Shown one piece after another: positions 1-11,904 of a stretch of DNA of 64,000 bases. Numbering within the stretch: position 1 is the stretch's first letter; each line of letters starts with the position of its first letter. This DNA is from Chloranthus sessilifolius (lineage: Eukaryota; Streptophyta; Magnoliopsida; Chloranthales; Chloranthaceae), in contig CM037591.1 in assembly GCA_021018995.1 (NCBI GenBank), forward strand, positions 74,799,901-74,863,900, in the 5' to 3' direction. A program made the position numbers and the translations under genes. The notes beneath the pieces are model-generated. The model searched no databases. It had not been told where the DNA came from and worked only from the letters and a program-made list of their open reading frames with translations.

Positions 1-2775
1 TCATCGTAGGTACGATGTTTGTTTCCCAATAATTAGCTCAAATTTTGATAGACCCTGGATCGTCTCATTCATTTATATCGCCATCTTTTGCTAATAAGAT
101 AAAGATAGAACTTGTCAAACTTATTGAAAATAGGTATGTGATTACTCCTACTAGAAAATAAGTTAAGATTCGAACTGTGTACCCGTCGTGTACCATAAAT
201 ATTAAGGATCATTTCCTTGAAGTCAATCTCTTTTTATTGAACATGAGAGACTTTGATGTTATCCTTAGAATGGATTGGCTTTCATTCCATCATGCCTATC
301 TGAATTGTCATGATAAGATTTTGACCTTAAGAATCCCTGGTCGAGCTGAGACGTCCCTGTCATTGATTCAAGAACCTTCATCATTACATGTATTTGTCCT
401 TGCTTCTAATCTCGTACAACAGGAATCCGAACTCACCCTCGATAGAGTCCCTATAATTAGAGAGTTTTCAGACATGTTCCCAGCAGAGTTGTCTAGCTTA
501 CCGCCATCCTGAGAAATTGAGTTCCGAATAGACCTGATACCCGAAACGAATCTTGTATCCCAACCACCTTATCGAATGGCATCAAAGGAGATGGACGGAT
601 TGAAAAATAAGTGCAAGAACTTAAAGATAAAGGGTATATTAGATAGAGTTCCTCACCTTTGGGAGCACCAGTCTTGTTCGTTAAGAAGAAAGAGGGTACC
701 CTATGAATATGCATAAATTTTTGCAAAATGAACCAAGTAATGATAATGAACAAGTAACCTTTACCTAGGATTGACGACCTGTTCAATCAACTGCAAGCCG
801 CTCGAGTCTTTTCCAAGATTGAAGCGTACCGGCTATCATCAGTTGTGAGTTCGTGAAGAAGATATTCCGAAGACTGCCTTCATACGGTCACTACGAGTTT
901 ACTGTTATGCCTTTTGGTCTGATGAATGCCCCGCCAGCATTTATGGACCTCATGAATCAAATTTTCAAGCCTTACCTTGATAAGTTCATCGTGGTCTTCA
1001 TCGACGACATCTTGATATGTTGGCCAAACCTGGAAGAACACGAGAGACACCTAAAGATTACCCTTATGACTCTTCGAGAGCACCAGCTATATGCAAAGTT
1101 CTCGAAATGTGAGTTATGGTTGATGAAAGTTACCTTCTTAGGACATGTAGTGTCCAGAGATGGAATTTCTGTTGATCCCACTAAGATTGAAGTTATGATG
1201 AGTTGGAAGAGATAGACCAGTGAGATACGTAGTTTCCTCGGACTGGCTGGATATTACTATCAGTTCATGGAAGGGTTCTCTAAATTGGCGAAACCACTTA
1301 CAGAACTGAATAAGAAGAAGACCAAGTTTGAATGGAATAAGGTGATCAAAGTACAACACTTAGATCCTCAGTTGGAGACCTACCAAGAGAAGGTGAGTGA
1401 TGGCACACTTCCTGACTTTTCTATTTCCTTCAATGAAGCCCATTGTTTCCGAAGGAGGTTGTGTGTTCCGAACAACACCAAGTTGAAGAAGGAAATTTTG
1501 ACGGAAGAACATCATTCCAAGTGTGCCATTCACCCCGAAGGTACGAAGATGTATCATGACTTGAAACAAAACTACTGGTGGTCCAGAATGAAGGACGTTG
1601 TTGAATTCATTTGTCGATTCTTGGTGTGTCAGCGAGTAAAGGCAGAACATAAGAGACCTGCAGGACCTTTACAATAATTAGATATTCCCCATTGGAAATG
1701 GGAGCACATCACTATGGACTTTGTGTCAGGACTCCCTACGACCAGTAAAGGTTACGAGGAGATCTGGGTAATCGTGGGTCACCTAACAAAATCAACGCAT
1801 TTCTTGGCTACTAAGCAGACTACTCCACTTGAGCAATTAGCCAATTTGTATGTTTCCAAAATCATATGACTACATGGCATTCTTTTGTCCATTATATCAG
1901 ACTGAGATTCCCATTTTACCTCTAAATTTTGGCGATCGTTTCAGAAAGTCCTGGGGACCAATATTAAGATAAGTACAACTTACCATCCCCAGCCTGATGG
2001 ACAATCTGATGAATGATTCAGATCCTAGAAGATATCTAAGAGCCTCTGTTCTCAACTTTCAAGGAAATTGGGACCAATACATGCCTTTGTGCGAGTTTGC
2101 ATACAACAGCAACTATTAGAGCAACATTAAAATGGCACCGTATGAAGCCATGTATGGGAGACCTAGTCGATTTCCACTTTGCTGGAGTGTCGGTGGTGAG
2201 AGATGAAATACTTGGCCCCGAGTTGGTCCAAATCACTGTCGAGAAGATTAGACTGATTCGATCCTGATTGATAGCCACGTAGGATCGATAGTAGAGTTTT
2301 GTTGATAAGAAGAGGCAGATACTAGAATTTGAAGTTGGAGAGAAGGCTTTTACTAAAGTATCTCCAACGAAAGGCGTGATTCAGTTCGGTAAACGAGGCA
2401 AGCTGAAGCCCCATTATATTGGACCTTACTCGATAATCACAAGGATTGGAACCGTAGTGTACCAGTTGTACCTCCATGAAGAGATGGCATAGTATATAAT
2501 GTCTTCCATGTCTCTACATTGTGACAATATATTTCAGATCCGAGTCACTTGTTTCCAAAAGAAGTTGTCAAACTAGGAGAAGACTTGACTTATACAGAGT
2601 GACAGTGCAAATTCTGGACCAGAAAGAACAACAACTACGTTCTAAAACTATCCCCCTAGTAAAGGTACTTTGGATAAACAAGGACATTGAAAGCGCTACC
2701 TGGGAGTTGGAATCTAAAATCAGAATCCACTACCCTCATTTATTTAAAGGTACCCGAACTACATTAGAATTTTAA
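1..2775 (+). mobile_element. Ty3/gypsy Tekay/Del-like pol remnant, broken
   Basis: Remnant of a chromovirus polyprotein without LTRs in the window. In order it shows a retropepsin-like stretch with DPGSSHSF near 50-80, a reverse transcriptase region (about 540-1215) with VVFIDDIL, an integrase region (about 1490-2270) with a zinc-binding part and a core, and a C-terminal piece at about 2640-2775 reading WELESKIRIHYPHLF, the usual end of Tekay/Del polyproteins. It is broken, with roughly ten or more breaks, and the left part lies outside the window. The right side is cut by the Tat-type LTR that starts at 2825, so it is older than that insertion. Lineage assignment is by eye. Confidence 0.85.
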
Positions 2776-3199
2776 CTGTAAAATTTTGATTGCTTGAATA
2801 CGATTCTAATTGTGCAAATATGACTGTAGACACCCAAATTTGGCCCAAGGCTAGACTGACTTGTACTTCGAAAAAGGTGTACTCCTGAGCTTCTGAAAGC
2901 ACTTCTCGAGCTCTTATAACTTAACCCAAACCTTTGAAAACCTTCCTGAACCGTTAGGAATCAACCCTAGCCTTCCCAGACCCATTAGAACCCTTCTAGG
3001 GCTCGATTCAAACCCTCCTGAACTGTTGATGGAGGGAGGAGTGCCAAAATTTACATGGACATCTTCTGAAGCTAAGACTTATATCGTTGGAAAGTAGAGG
3101 TTCCCAGCTTTCCAATAAGCTAAGAATCATCTGATTCTGAGTTGTATATCAAAAGATATGACAATTTGAAAAATAGGCAGAAATATAGGATTTACTCTT

Positions 3200-3421
3200 G
3201 TGTACATTGGATGTACGCATAGGCAATTTTTGGCCAGAAAGTAGCTATGCGTACAACCAATGTACTCATAGGCAATTTTTTTCAAATTTTGCTCATGCAT
3301 ACAACTAATGCATGCATGGCCAAACTTTTGGTTTTTGCTTCAGGAAAGGACGGGCTCTGAACTTCTCTACCTTGTGAAAAGCACTGTTCCTAAGCTATGC
3401 ATACAACCAATGTATGCATAG
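3200..3421. repeat. Near-palindromic motif array, four copies, in the Tat-type LTR
   Basis: Four copies at about 3200, 3245, 3294 and 3394 of a motif close to CTATGCGTACAACCAATGTA followed by CGCATAG. Each copy is an imperfect dyad. The same motif recurs in the leader (5262-5430) and near the 3' end (15157-15326). Confidence 0.8.
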
Positions 3422-3695
3422 CATAAAACCTTAAAATTTGTGAAAAAGGGCAGATTTTGAAATCAGGGTTTGACTTGTGGACCATCCCATTATTTGAGAT
3501 TTATTTCTTTAGGACCCTAATGCCCTCACTAGTTTAATTTATAACCCTTATGCCATCTAACCGATCACCCTCTCATCTACCATTAAACCCAATTCCCACC
3601 TTTCTAAGCCTTCAAAAACCTAGAAAACCTTAGATTTCATATTACCTAATTGCTAAACCCATTAGCACTTAATTATCTCCATAATCACCTCTCCC

Positions 3696-3705
3696 TTTAT
3701 AAATA
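3696..3705 (+). promoter_or_regulatory. TATA box of the Tat-type LTR
   Basis: TTTATAAATA in a pyrimidine-rich setting (ctcccTTTATAAATAgagag), about 275 bases after the last palindromic motif copy, as expected for the U3 promoter of an LTR. No transcription data are available. Confidence 0.6.
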
Positions 3706-4386
3706 GAGAGCCACGCCCCTTGTTTAAACGATCTTTTGAAATTTCCAAGAGAATAAACTAAACCAATTTGTCTCCTCATTTGCCTAGACTTGAGTTTTTC
3801 AAAAGCTTAAAGCCTTAGCCCATCTCATACCACTACTTCCATCATTCTCAAGCTCCAAGCCTCCAAACCTTAGAAGTTAGAACCCTGCTCTATCCTCAAT
3901 GTCCTATCGGAAGCTCACCGGTGTCATTCTCGCGCAAGACTGACCAACGGTGCTACAAGGGCCCGAGAGATCCGGCTTTCCCCTATATTCCTCTACCTTC
4001 TTTTTTTGCTTTTTCTCTATCTTAGAATTTGATCCGTTACGCCGCTAAAATTGCGGTGATTGCGGGGGAGACTCAAATATGATTGGAGTGCCTTCGAGCA
4101 AGGGGAAGTGTCGCTCACTTTTTTTCTTTATTTGCCATTTTATTTTCATTTGGCCATAGTAGAGATCGCTTACAAGCGGGTCAATTGGGTGCCTAACACC
4201 TTCCTGATTGATAATCAGAGTCCTTGCCTAGAGACTTTGGTGTAGACCGAATCAGAGTCATATTTTTGCACTTCGGTGCTTATAATATTAATTTTTGGGT
4301 ATCCCGGGACACCAAAGCCTCCGGGTGGCGACTCCATTCTTTAGCGCATCATCGTAACGGATTGATGAGATCCATGGTTGCACAGA

Positions 4387-4404
4387 TGGAGACTCCACTG
4401 GGGA
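4387..4404 (+). other. Primer binding site, tRNA-Arg type
   Basis: TGGAGACTCCACTGGGGA differs at two positions from the complement of the 3' end of plant tRNA-Arg(ACG), TGGCGACTCCGCTGGGGA. Ogre/Tat elements are known to use tRNA-Arg. A related TGGCGACTCC lies 61 bases upstream at 4326 and is probably part of the LTR end or a duplicated trace of the site. Confidence 0.7.
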
Positions 4405-4486
4405 TTAATTCTAGAGCTTCAACTTGAAGTTGGCCCCTCTTGCATGTGTTTATCCTTTTATTAACTTTTTGCTTAGTTTTTGCTCA

Positions 4487-4740
4487 CTTATCCCTACGAT
4501 TCCGTCCTTTTTATTTACCCCTAAGATTCTGCATTTTTTATACTTACCCCTATGATTCTATCATTTACCGCCTTAACCGTTTGGCTGGCCTACTTGATGC
4601 ATTTTTTACTTACCCCTATGATTCTGTCATTTCTCGCCTAAGCCATTTGGTCGGGCTACTTGATAGCTTAGATTTTATTTTCGTCATTTACTGCCTTAGC
4701 CGTTTTGCGGGCCTACTTGATGCAATTTATTTATTCCACC
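4487..4740 (+). repeat. Tandem repeat of about 85 bp in the element leader
   Basis: About three degenerate units carrying TTACCCCTATGATTCTGTCA, then a CGCCTTAGCCGTTTGG-like part and CCTACTTGATGC. It lies just after the primer site, in the untranslated leader. The repeat keeps one frame open for about 100 codons, which is an artefact and not a gene. The rest of the leader, to about 5870, shows no coding content apart from the array at 5262. Confidence 0.7.
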
Positions 4741-5261
4741 TAGTCACTTGACTAGCCCGTCATTTTTCTCATTCTTTGTTATATTCAAAGAGTGGACGCC
4801 GGCCGATAGAGGTGGCACGGGACTCTCACAACCCATTTTTAGACTTAAGCAAACTCCCTAAAATTTGAACTTAAAATTGAACCAAGAAGGGACTTAATTT
4901 TATTTTTATGCGGGTAGATTTTACAAAGGGGTGGGAAAAATACGCTACGATACACCCGACCCGGTTCCAAGTAGAGCGGCACCCCTAGTGGTGATGATCT
5001 TGAAAAGAACAACCCCATCCAATATCTGAGAAAGCGTTTGTATCAGAGGTATGTCGGGTGGGTGACCGAACTTTACATAGCCTTAAGATCTTGGGGAGCG
5101 AGTTAGTCGCATCGAAATAGCCGTGTATCCCTTAGGTAAGGAGAGGAGGGGCCCGAAAAATAGAGAAAAATTATCCCCGGAGGCATCGCTTCCAAAAACC
5201 CAAAATCAGCCCAACTCGAATCTGCAAACTGGAAAAAATGTATATATATATATATAAAGTT

Positions 5262-5430
5262 GTGCATACATCCATTGTATGCATAGGTAAAATTTCCAAA
5301 ACTTTGCTCATGCGTACATCCATTGTACGCGTAGTTTAATTTTTGGAAAATTTGCTCATGCGTACATTCATTGTACACATAGCTTAAAATCAAAGAAATT
5401 TGCTCATGCGTACATCCTTTGTATGCATAA
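5262..5430. repeat. Near-palindromic motif array in the leader, four copies
   Basis: Four copies with a period of about 47 bases of GCTCATGCGTACATCCATTG followed by TACGCATAG. It is the same motif as in the LTR of this element. Confidence 0.8.
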
Positions 5431-5875
5431 CTTAATTTCTATTGTCTAGATTTGGGACCTTTTTTGCACTGTCCCCCGAACTCCCCGCTTAGTGGTTTTA
5501 ATACTCCCGACAAATCCCACACTTTTGACACCCAAAACGCCCTCGCCGGTCAAGAGAGGTCACCCTCTTATTGACTCTTCTGAGGGATCAGGTTATCTCG
5601 TGAATTTTCATGCCTTTTCATAGAACAAAGGGTTTCCTTTGTCTCTTCCAAAGTGCATCAGGATCTCGCTGTGGGAGGCATTAGGGGCATGAAAGAGTCC
5701 CGAAAAGGGAGTCCCAAGGTCCTGAAAAGCACCGTAAGAAGAGGAGATCCAAAACTCATCTCCAAAGAAAGAATCATCATATTTTTAACAAAAATCCACA
5801 AAAAAAGAGAGTCTGTGGTGTCGTGACAACAGCATCTTCAAAGCCCCCATCATAGGGGAAGGAGAAAGAAAGTTT

Positions 5876-8756
5876 TTGGGCCACACCCAAGGAATCCATA
5901 CCCTATCCGCTGCCAAACCATGTCGTGGGAAGTTGATCCAACCATCTTTGACCCGAATTCATCCCCACCACCTTCCCCATTGCATTCCCACATGGAGGAG
6001 ATACCCATCTCCAATCCCCCCCACCCAATCCCGATTCAATGTCACCGGGCCATTTGGTGCACCTATTTTTCCATCCACCACCACTCAAAATTCCTCCCAT
6101 TTTCCCCCATCCACCCAAACCATGCCCCATTTTCCCTCCACATCAACTCCAAATCTGCCCCATTTTTCAACTACCACCACTCAAAATCCACCTCATTTTC
6201 CACCCTATTTTCCCTCCACATCCACCCAAAATCCACCCCATTTTCCTCCCGCATCCATCCAAAATCCAACACAACTTTCCACATTCACCCAACGTACACC
6301 CACTTTTCCCCCATTCACCCAAATCATGGCCCATTCTTCCCAAACACCCCCTTCATTGGAAGGGCCATCCACATCCATCCCCATAGTAGATCCCATGACC
6401 ATGATGGAAGACACGGTCAAGGCATATACAACATGGAAGGCCGCCCAAAGTCTTCTTCATCCAGTCCAAATACCTCCAAATCCATCCTAACCCTTCAAAA
6501 CCTCAACACCCATTTTCTCCAAAATCCTAATCAACCACCCATAATCCACACCACTCAAAATACCCCACATCAACCATGGAGCCATTTGAGTGGGCCTCTC
6601 AAAGGCCCAACCCCCAGTCTCAAGCCCATTTAGGCCCAAATCTAAGGGTAACATTCTTAAACCCTCCATCATTCCCCCAATTCCCCACATACACCCACAC
6701 CCAACAAACCCCCATTCCTCCTCAACTAGCAAACCCACTCATCTACCTCAATCCGGCGCAAGCTCCACTTATCCCCACCCAACCCAATATGAGAATCCAT
6801 CCCAAACCATCAACCTGCTTACTCACCCACTCATTTCCCAACCACATCCCCAAAGCATACCATGGCCTCATCAGGCACCCATCCAAAATCCACCATTCAC
6901 CCATCCCCTTACCCCTCAAACTCATCATCAAAGCTTTCCCCATATATAATGGTCTCATCAGGCCCCCATACACCCCACTCAGAACCAGCAGGACAACCTC
7001 ACCCTTCCCCCATCGTTTACCGATGCAAGTCATCAGTATGAGGAAGATGAGGCCCAAAATTGTGAAGCCTATATAGGGGCTTTTGTTGGGTTTAATCCCC
7101 CACCCCCCACACTCACCAATCAACAAGCTATCCAAAATGAGTGGAGGCAACCCAGTGGAGGACCAAACTCAGCCTTGCCATCAAGAGACAAAACTGCTGA
7201 AAGAACAGATGGATAAAATCCAAAAGCAGCTGATGAACCTAGGAGGGACTGAGATCCATGCCACATATTTTTTAGATCTGTGTTTATTTGCTTAGGTGCC
7301 TTAGCCACCTAAGTTCAAAATGCCGACCTTCGATAAATACAACGACACTGACAACCTGATTTCACACCTCAAGTCATATTGTTGGGACATATGTCAATAC
7401 AACGGAGATGAGCTGCTCCTCATCAAGGTATTCCAGAAAAGTTTGACGGGACCTACCTTAAGATGGTTCACCTCTATTGAACCATCCATGTTGAAAACCT
7501 GGAGAGATCTCACCCACATGTTTCAAAAGCAATATGTCTGTAACATTAACATAGAGCCGCAAAAATCTGACCTAGCTCGTTTAAAATAGAAACCCGATGA
7601 ATTATTCAATGAATACCTCGGGAGGTGGAGAGCAATGGCAGCCCAAGTAAAAAATTGGATACCCGATGATGAGCAAATTGAGATGATCTCAAAAAATACT
7701 CTCCCAATCATCTCAAATTTTTTGGTATACCAGCAATAATTCAGTTTTGCTGACCTAGTAAGAAATGCCAACTGCTGTGAATATGCAATCAGAAAGAGTC
7801 GTTTGAACAAAATCGTAACTAGTGGGGTCCAAAAGTTCATCGAGCAGAGGAACGAGAGAAGAATCGGGGCGGATGTCCAGGCAATAATAAACACCCATCC
7901 CAACACCAGCATGGCTCCATTCTAATTCAAGGCAGCACAACCAACCACGGCACAAAATAAACCAGCACAAAGAACAGGCAATGGACAAGGGATGCAGATG
8001 ACCCCAGAATAAAGAAGGGCCCAGTTTGATCGAGTCTTTACACCATTGGGACAATCCCTGAATATCCTTTTACCACTCTTAGTAGAAAAAGGTCTTGTCA
8101 CACCCTTCCAACCACATCCACCACCAAATCCCCTCTCGAGAAATTATGATCCCAACACTCATTGCAATTTCCACCAAGGGCCCGGTCACCCGACTGATCG
8201 ATGTTTTCCTTTAAAACATGTCATACCGGATTTAATAGAAGTTGAAAAAATCATTCCCCTAGCAAATCAGCACGCAAGCATCCATCAAGTTCCGCTAACA
8301 CCGCACCCACCGGGAGGAACGGGTCCAAGACCCACCATCAACATGATAGAAGAAGGCAAAGAGGACTTTGATCCCTCGGAGTACATCACTACCATAGAAA
8401 ATTTCATGGCATTGAAGCAAGGGAATCAGGATGATGGAAATATAGGAGTAATCGAACCATTAAACTTAGCTAATTACTTCCCTAGCCCAGTACCCCAAGC
8501 AGAACCCCTAGATTTAAGGATATATTTCCCAACACCGGCTCCCGTCAATCATGTTCAAACCCACTTGGCTCCATCACCACTATATCAACCATGTACAGCA
8601 CCAACCCCCTCCATTTACCTGATGCCTAGTCTCTTCCCATCATCCTGTCTGGCACCGGTCAATTACGATTGGCCCAACTTTGCTACATCACCCCCAGTAC
8701 AATCACCCTCAACTCCTATAGACCACATTTGGCCCACTTTCACCCCCCTTCTCTGA
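5876..8756 (+). pseudogene. gag region of the Tat/Ogre-type element, broken
   Basis: The N-terminal part (about 5876-7080) is extremely C-rich and encodes proline- and histidine-rich low-complexity sequence. The central part (about 7320-7740) matches the plant retrotransposon gag domain, with SLTGPTLRWF and TWRDLTHMFQKQY. The third part (about 8140-8250) holds a CNFHQGPGHPTDRCFPLKH stretch typical of the Tat-type Cys/His region after gag. A second proline-rich stretch runs to 8756. The product would be the structural protein that packages the RNA. It is broken, with several breaks. Confidence 0.8.
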
Positions 8757-8985
8757 TTTATCCATCTCCAACTATGGTGAACCATATTCTTTCCAATTAA
8801 CCCACACCATCAGTCTAAGTACCTCCGATACCCTCATCCAATCCGTTCCGGATCCCAGGACCAACCTACGACCCCCACCAGATCTCGCTCAATTACAATC
8901 AGACAGATATTAATGTAGGCAGCAAAAACGAAGGGCCATTGGATTTATCACACAATCAGGAAAAATCTCAAAGCAGCCTGAGGTA

Positions 8986-9720
8986 TTGGGACCAGCCCAG
9001 CCGAAAGAAAAAAGGGAACTCATAGTGATACATCCGTTGGAGAGAATGAGTCGAGAACATGTGTTAAAAACACAACTCAAAAGAACACCGGCTCACATCA
9101 TCATCTGGGACCTGCTAATGACATCCCCGCTTCACTTCCAAGCTTTAATGGGGGCACTAAAAGATGACCATGTATCAAATAAGGTCTCCCCAAACGAGGT
9201 GGGAGAGATGATTGGACAGATATTGGCTCCTAATGCCATCTCATTTTCAGATACCGACCTCCCAGCTGAAGGGAACAACTACTCTAGATCCCTCAACATC
9301 TCAGTCAAAATCAAAATCTTGATAATACCGTTGGTGCTAATAGACATTGAGTTTGCCTTGAATGTATGCCCATTATGAACTGTGACCAAGATTGGGGTCG
9401 ACCCGTCAATGTTTCGACCAGCAAAAATAGGAACCTGTGGATTCGATAACATAAGGAGAGAAGTAATAGGAGAAGTTGACCTTGAGCTCACCATCGGGCC
9501 AATGACCTTCTCCATCCCGTTCCAAGTCATGGATATTAAGTCCACTTTCAACATGTCACTAGGGCGCCTTGGCTACATGAAATTGGAGCAGTACTCTCCA
9601 CCCTACATCAACTGCTCAAATTCATATCAGAGAAAAAAATATAACTATCATGGGAGAGGGTCGAGAGGAGGTTCACAACATAGAGAGCTTAAAAACCCTA
9701 GACGTACCACACATAGCTGA
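8986..9720 (+). pseudogene. Protease region of the Tat/Ogre-type element
   Basis: Contains the Tat-style protease neighbourhood: FSDTDLPAEGNNYSRSLNIS, then an aspartic-protease-like core ending in LNVCPL, then VDLELTIGPMTFSIPFQVMD and LGRLGYM. In the family this enzyme cuts the Gag-Pol polyprotein. Broken fossil. Confidence 0.75.
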
Positions 9721-9794
9721 AGACACGGACCTCCATAGTTTTTAGTACGATATATCACTAGTGGAACCTGAAGCACTCAGGGAGGTCACCGCAA

Positions 9795-9915
9795 AAATCG
9801 GAGGAGGTATGGTCATAGTGGTAGCCATACTTCAAAAATGGGGCTATCAAAAGGGCAAAGGGTTGGGCCCTCAGTTACAAGGAAGAAGAGACCCGGTTAG
9901 AGTCAAGGGCGAATA
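9795..9915 (+). pseudogene. G-patch motif downstream of the protease in the Tat-type element
   Basis: Reads LQKWGYQKGKGLGPQLQGR, a close match to the G-patch glycine pattern (GYxxGxGLGxxxQG). G-patch motifs occur in RNA-binding proteins and next to the protease of some retroviruses, and are seen in plant Tat polyproteins. Here it lies between protease and reverse transcriptase. Its role in the element is unknown; RNA or helicase binding is an inference from other G-patch proteins. Confidence 0.7.
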
Positions 9916-10513
9916 GTAAGTCAAATTCAGCTTAGGCTACAAGCCTACTGATGAGGAAATTCAGGAGGCCAAGGAAAAGGCCCTCGCCATTGCCATTGTC
10001 AAATCTAGGAGGATAGACCTGAAGGATGAAGCTCGTCCAAGGCCTCACATCCAAAGCACTTTTGTAAGCGCATGGGTCGTCAAGATAGACCAGAATGGGG
10101 CAACACAGTTAACCCCACACAAACCGACAACCACTGCCCACCCAACCAATCCCCAAATCGTTATGTTGAAATTGACCTTGCCTCGCTATCCCTTTTTGAG
10201 GAAGAGGTACCCGCGCCTATACAGCTATCTACCTCAGCCCACCCCAAGCCCCTGTTAACGTTTGAGGACCAGGTCCCAATCAAAACCAATGATAAATATG
10301 ATGGAGGTTGATCCCCAAAAGCCGGCTCAATCAACCCCCCCCCCCACTAGACCAGGTAAAGGTGTAGCACCTCAAGTAAGAAATTAGACATCAGTGCCCC
10401 TCACTCTGGAAGCGTAAAAAAGCCGTAAATACGACACCTTCTAAAAAAAAATAATATATAAAAAGAGAGTTTAGCTCTTGGTGAACAACACCATGCATGT
10501 ATAAAGACCCACC

Positions 10514-11204
10514 TTGCCAAGGGCCCATCTCCAAAGAAAAGAAAAATCCTCAAAAATAGAGAAAATAAAAAATCTAAAACAATTATCTTTTAAAATTCCC
10601 GAAAAAAGTAAGAAAATGGATGCCTTAGAGAAAACACCCGCCCCGTGTGAAACCGACTCCTTTCCTGTAGAAATACAAGAAGAGGTAGGAGTCACTGATC
10701 TGGATGGCGAGGACTTAATCGAGGAGCTTCCCGATGAGCTCCTTGAACAATATGCCGATTTTGAGCTTGGCCCTACCCCGATTGTGGAAGAAACTAAAGA
10801 CGTCAATCTGGGAACCGAAGAGGTCCCCAGAATCACTAAGATCAGAACGTTGCTATCTCTCGAGGAAAGAAGAAGCATGATTGATTTACTTCGGTCATAT
10901 TAAGACGTCTTCGTATGCTCATACAAGGACATGCCTGATTTAGACACCGATTTGGTCGAGCATGAGCTGCCACTATATCCAGATTGTAAGCCAGTCAAGC
11001 AGAAATTGAGGTGTTTCAAGCAGCAATATGACGCAGGGTTTCTCATAGTCTCCAAATACCCGCAATAGATAGCCAACATCGTATTAGTATCAAAGAAGGA
11101 TGGAAAGGTTCGCATGTGCATTGACTTCAGAAATCTTAATAGGGCAAGTCTAAAGGACGACTTCCCCTTGCCTCACATCGATATCTTGGTCAATAACGCT
11201 GCCA
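10514..11204 (+). pseudogene. Acidic linker and N-terminal reverse transcriptase of the Tat-type element
   Basis: An acidic linker (about 10600-10800) leads into the start of the reverse transcriptase, with IVLVSKKDGKVRMCIDFRNL and DDFPLPHID, both typical of Ty3/gypsy RT. The domain is then interrupted at about 11205 by sequence from another element. Broken fossil. Confidence 0.8.
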
Positions 11205-11900
11205 GGCACGGGATGTGCAAACTCAAGCCCACAAGGCTATCGTACACGTTCCGTAGGGGATCACTTAGGCCAGCGACACATCATGTGGTTGTTAGATCCT
11301 TTCCCCATATATATGGTTTAAACATCAACAGTGCCAAAATAGCGGGAGGACCTCAAACCCCTTGGTTTGACATATCGCAACGCCTTGCACTGCTAACCCA
11401 GCTTGATCATATCACGACTGCATCACGTGCCCTGTTGGTACTGCATCACAACCCAAACTGCCACCATGTCACGTGCCCTCTTGGCTCACGACCGAAGCTC
11501 TTAGAGTACCAATGGCGAAGCCCTCATGGCTTGGTGACGCGCCGACGATGCCCCAGCTTCAACCCACCAATGCCTGATGCACTAGTGGCACAAGTGGCCC
11601 TACGGCTGACTCGGATGGCCACGCCGAGAGCCCACGTCACATCCTCCCCTACTCAGGTGCGCTGATGTCCTTGTCGATGCACTTCCAGTACTTCTTTAGG
11701 GCGGATTGGAAGGACAGGTGGGTACTCTCAAGTTCCCATGGAATTTCGGCCTCTGGTAGGCCCTTCAACTTCAAAAGGTACTCCACAGAAAATTCATTCT
11801 GACTGCCATCTTTCCTATTACTGCATCTGTGTGTAAGGATTTCTTCAACCTGTCTCTTCAACTACAAGGCTTTACGGCTCAAAGCGTCTGTGACTTGGTT
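11205..11900 (-). mobile_element. 3' end of a minus-strand chromovirus inside the Tat-type RT
   Basis: On the minus strand the order is a chromodomain-like piece (11861 down to 11649, with SVEYLLKLKGLPEAE), a polypurine tract GTAGGGGAGGA (11652-11642), then an LTR starting TGTGACGTGGG at 11641 and running down to about 11205. Chromodomain, PPT and LTR in that order are the 3' end of a chromovirus of the Galadriel/Reina/CRM type. The rest of the element is missing. Both edges are approximate and no target duplication was seen. Confidence 0.7.
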
Positions 11901-11904
11901 GGTC

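Larger units (their letters stand above)
2825..4384 (+). repeat. 5' LTR of the Tat/Ogre-type element
   Basis: Starts TGTAGACACCC, a common start for plant LTRs of this group, and ends CA two bases before the primer binding site. Length is about 1.56 kb. It contains four copies of a near-palindromic motif (3200-3421) and a good TATA box at 3696. The left flank is the end of the older Tekay-like pol. The start is clear; the end is set by the primer site and could be off by a few bases. Confidence 0.7.

Noticed and set aside
4326-4340. TGGCGACTCCATTC as the true primer binding site.
   Set aside because: Only the first ten bases match the tRNA-Arg complement; the site at 4387 matches over 18 bases with two differences and has a CA just before it.
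4440-4751. Open frame of 103 codons with an apparent internal protein repeat (YPYDS...GLLDA).
   Set aside because: It is produced by the 85-base tandem repeat of the retroelement leader; no family match and no coding context.
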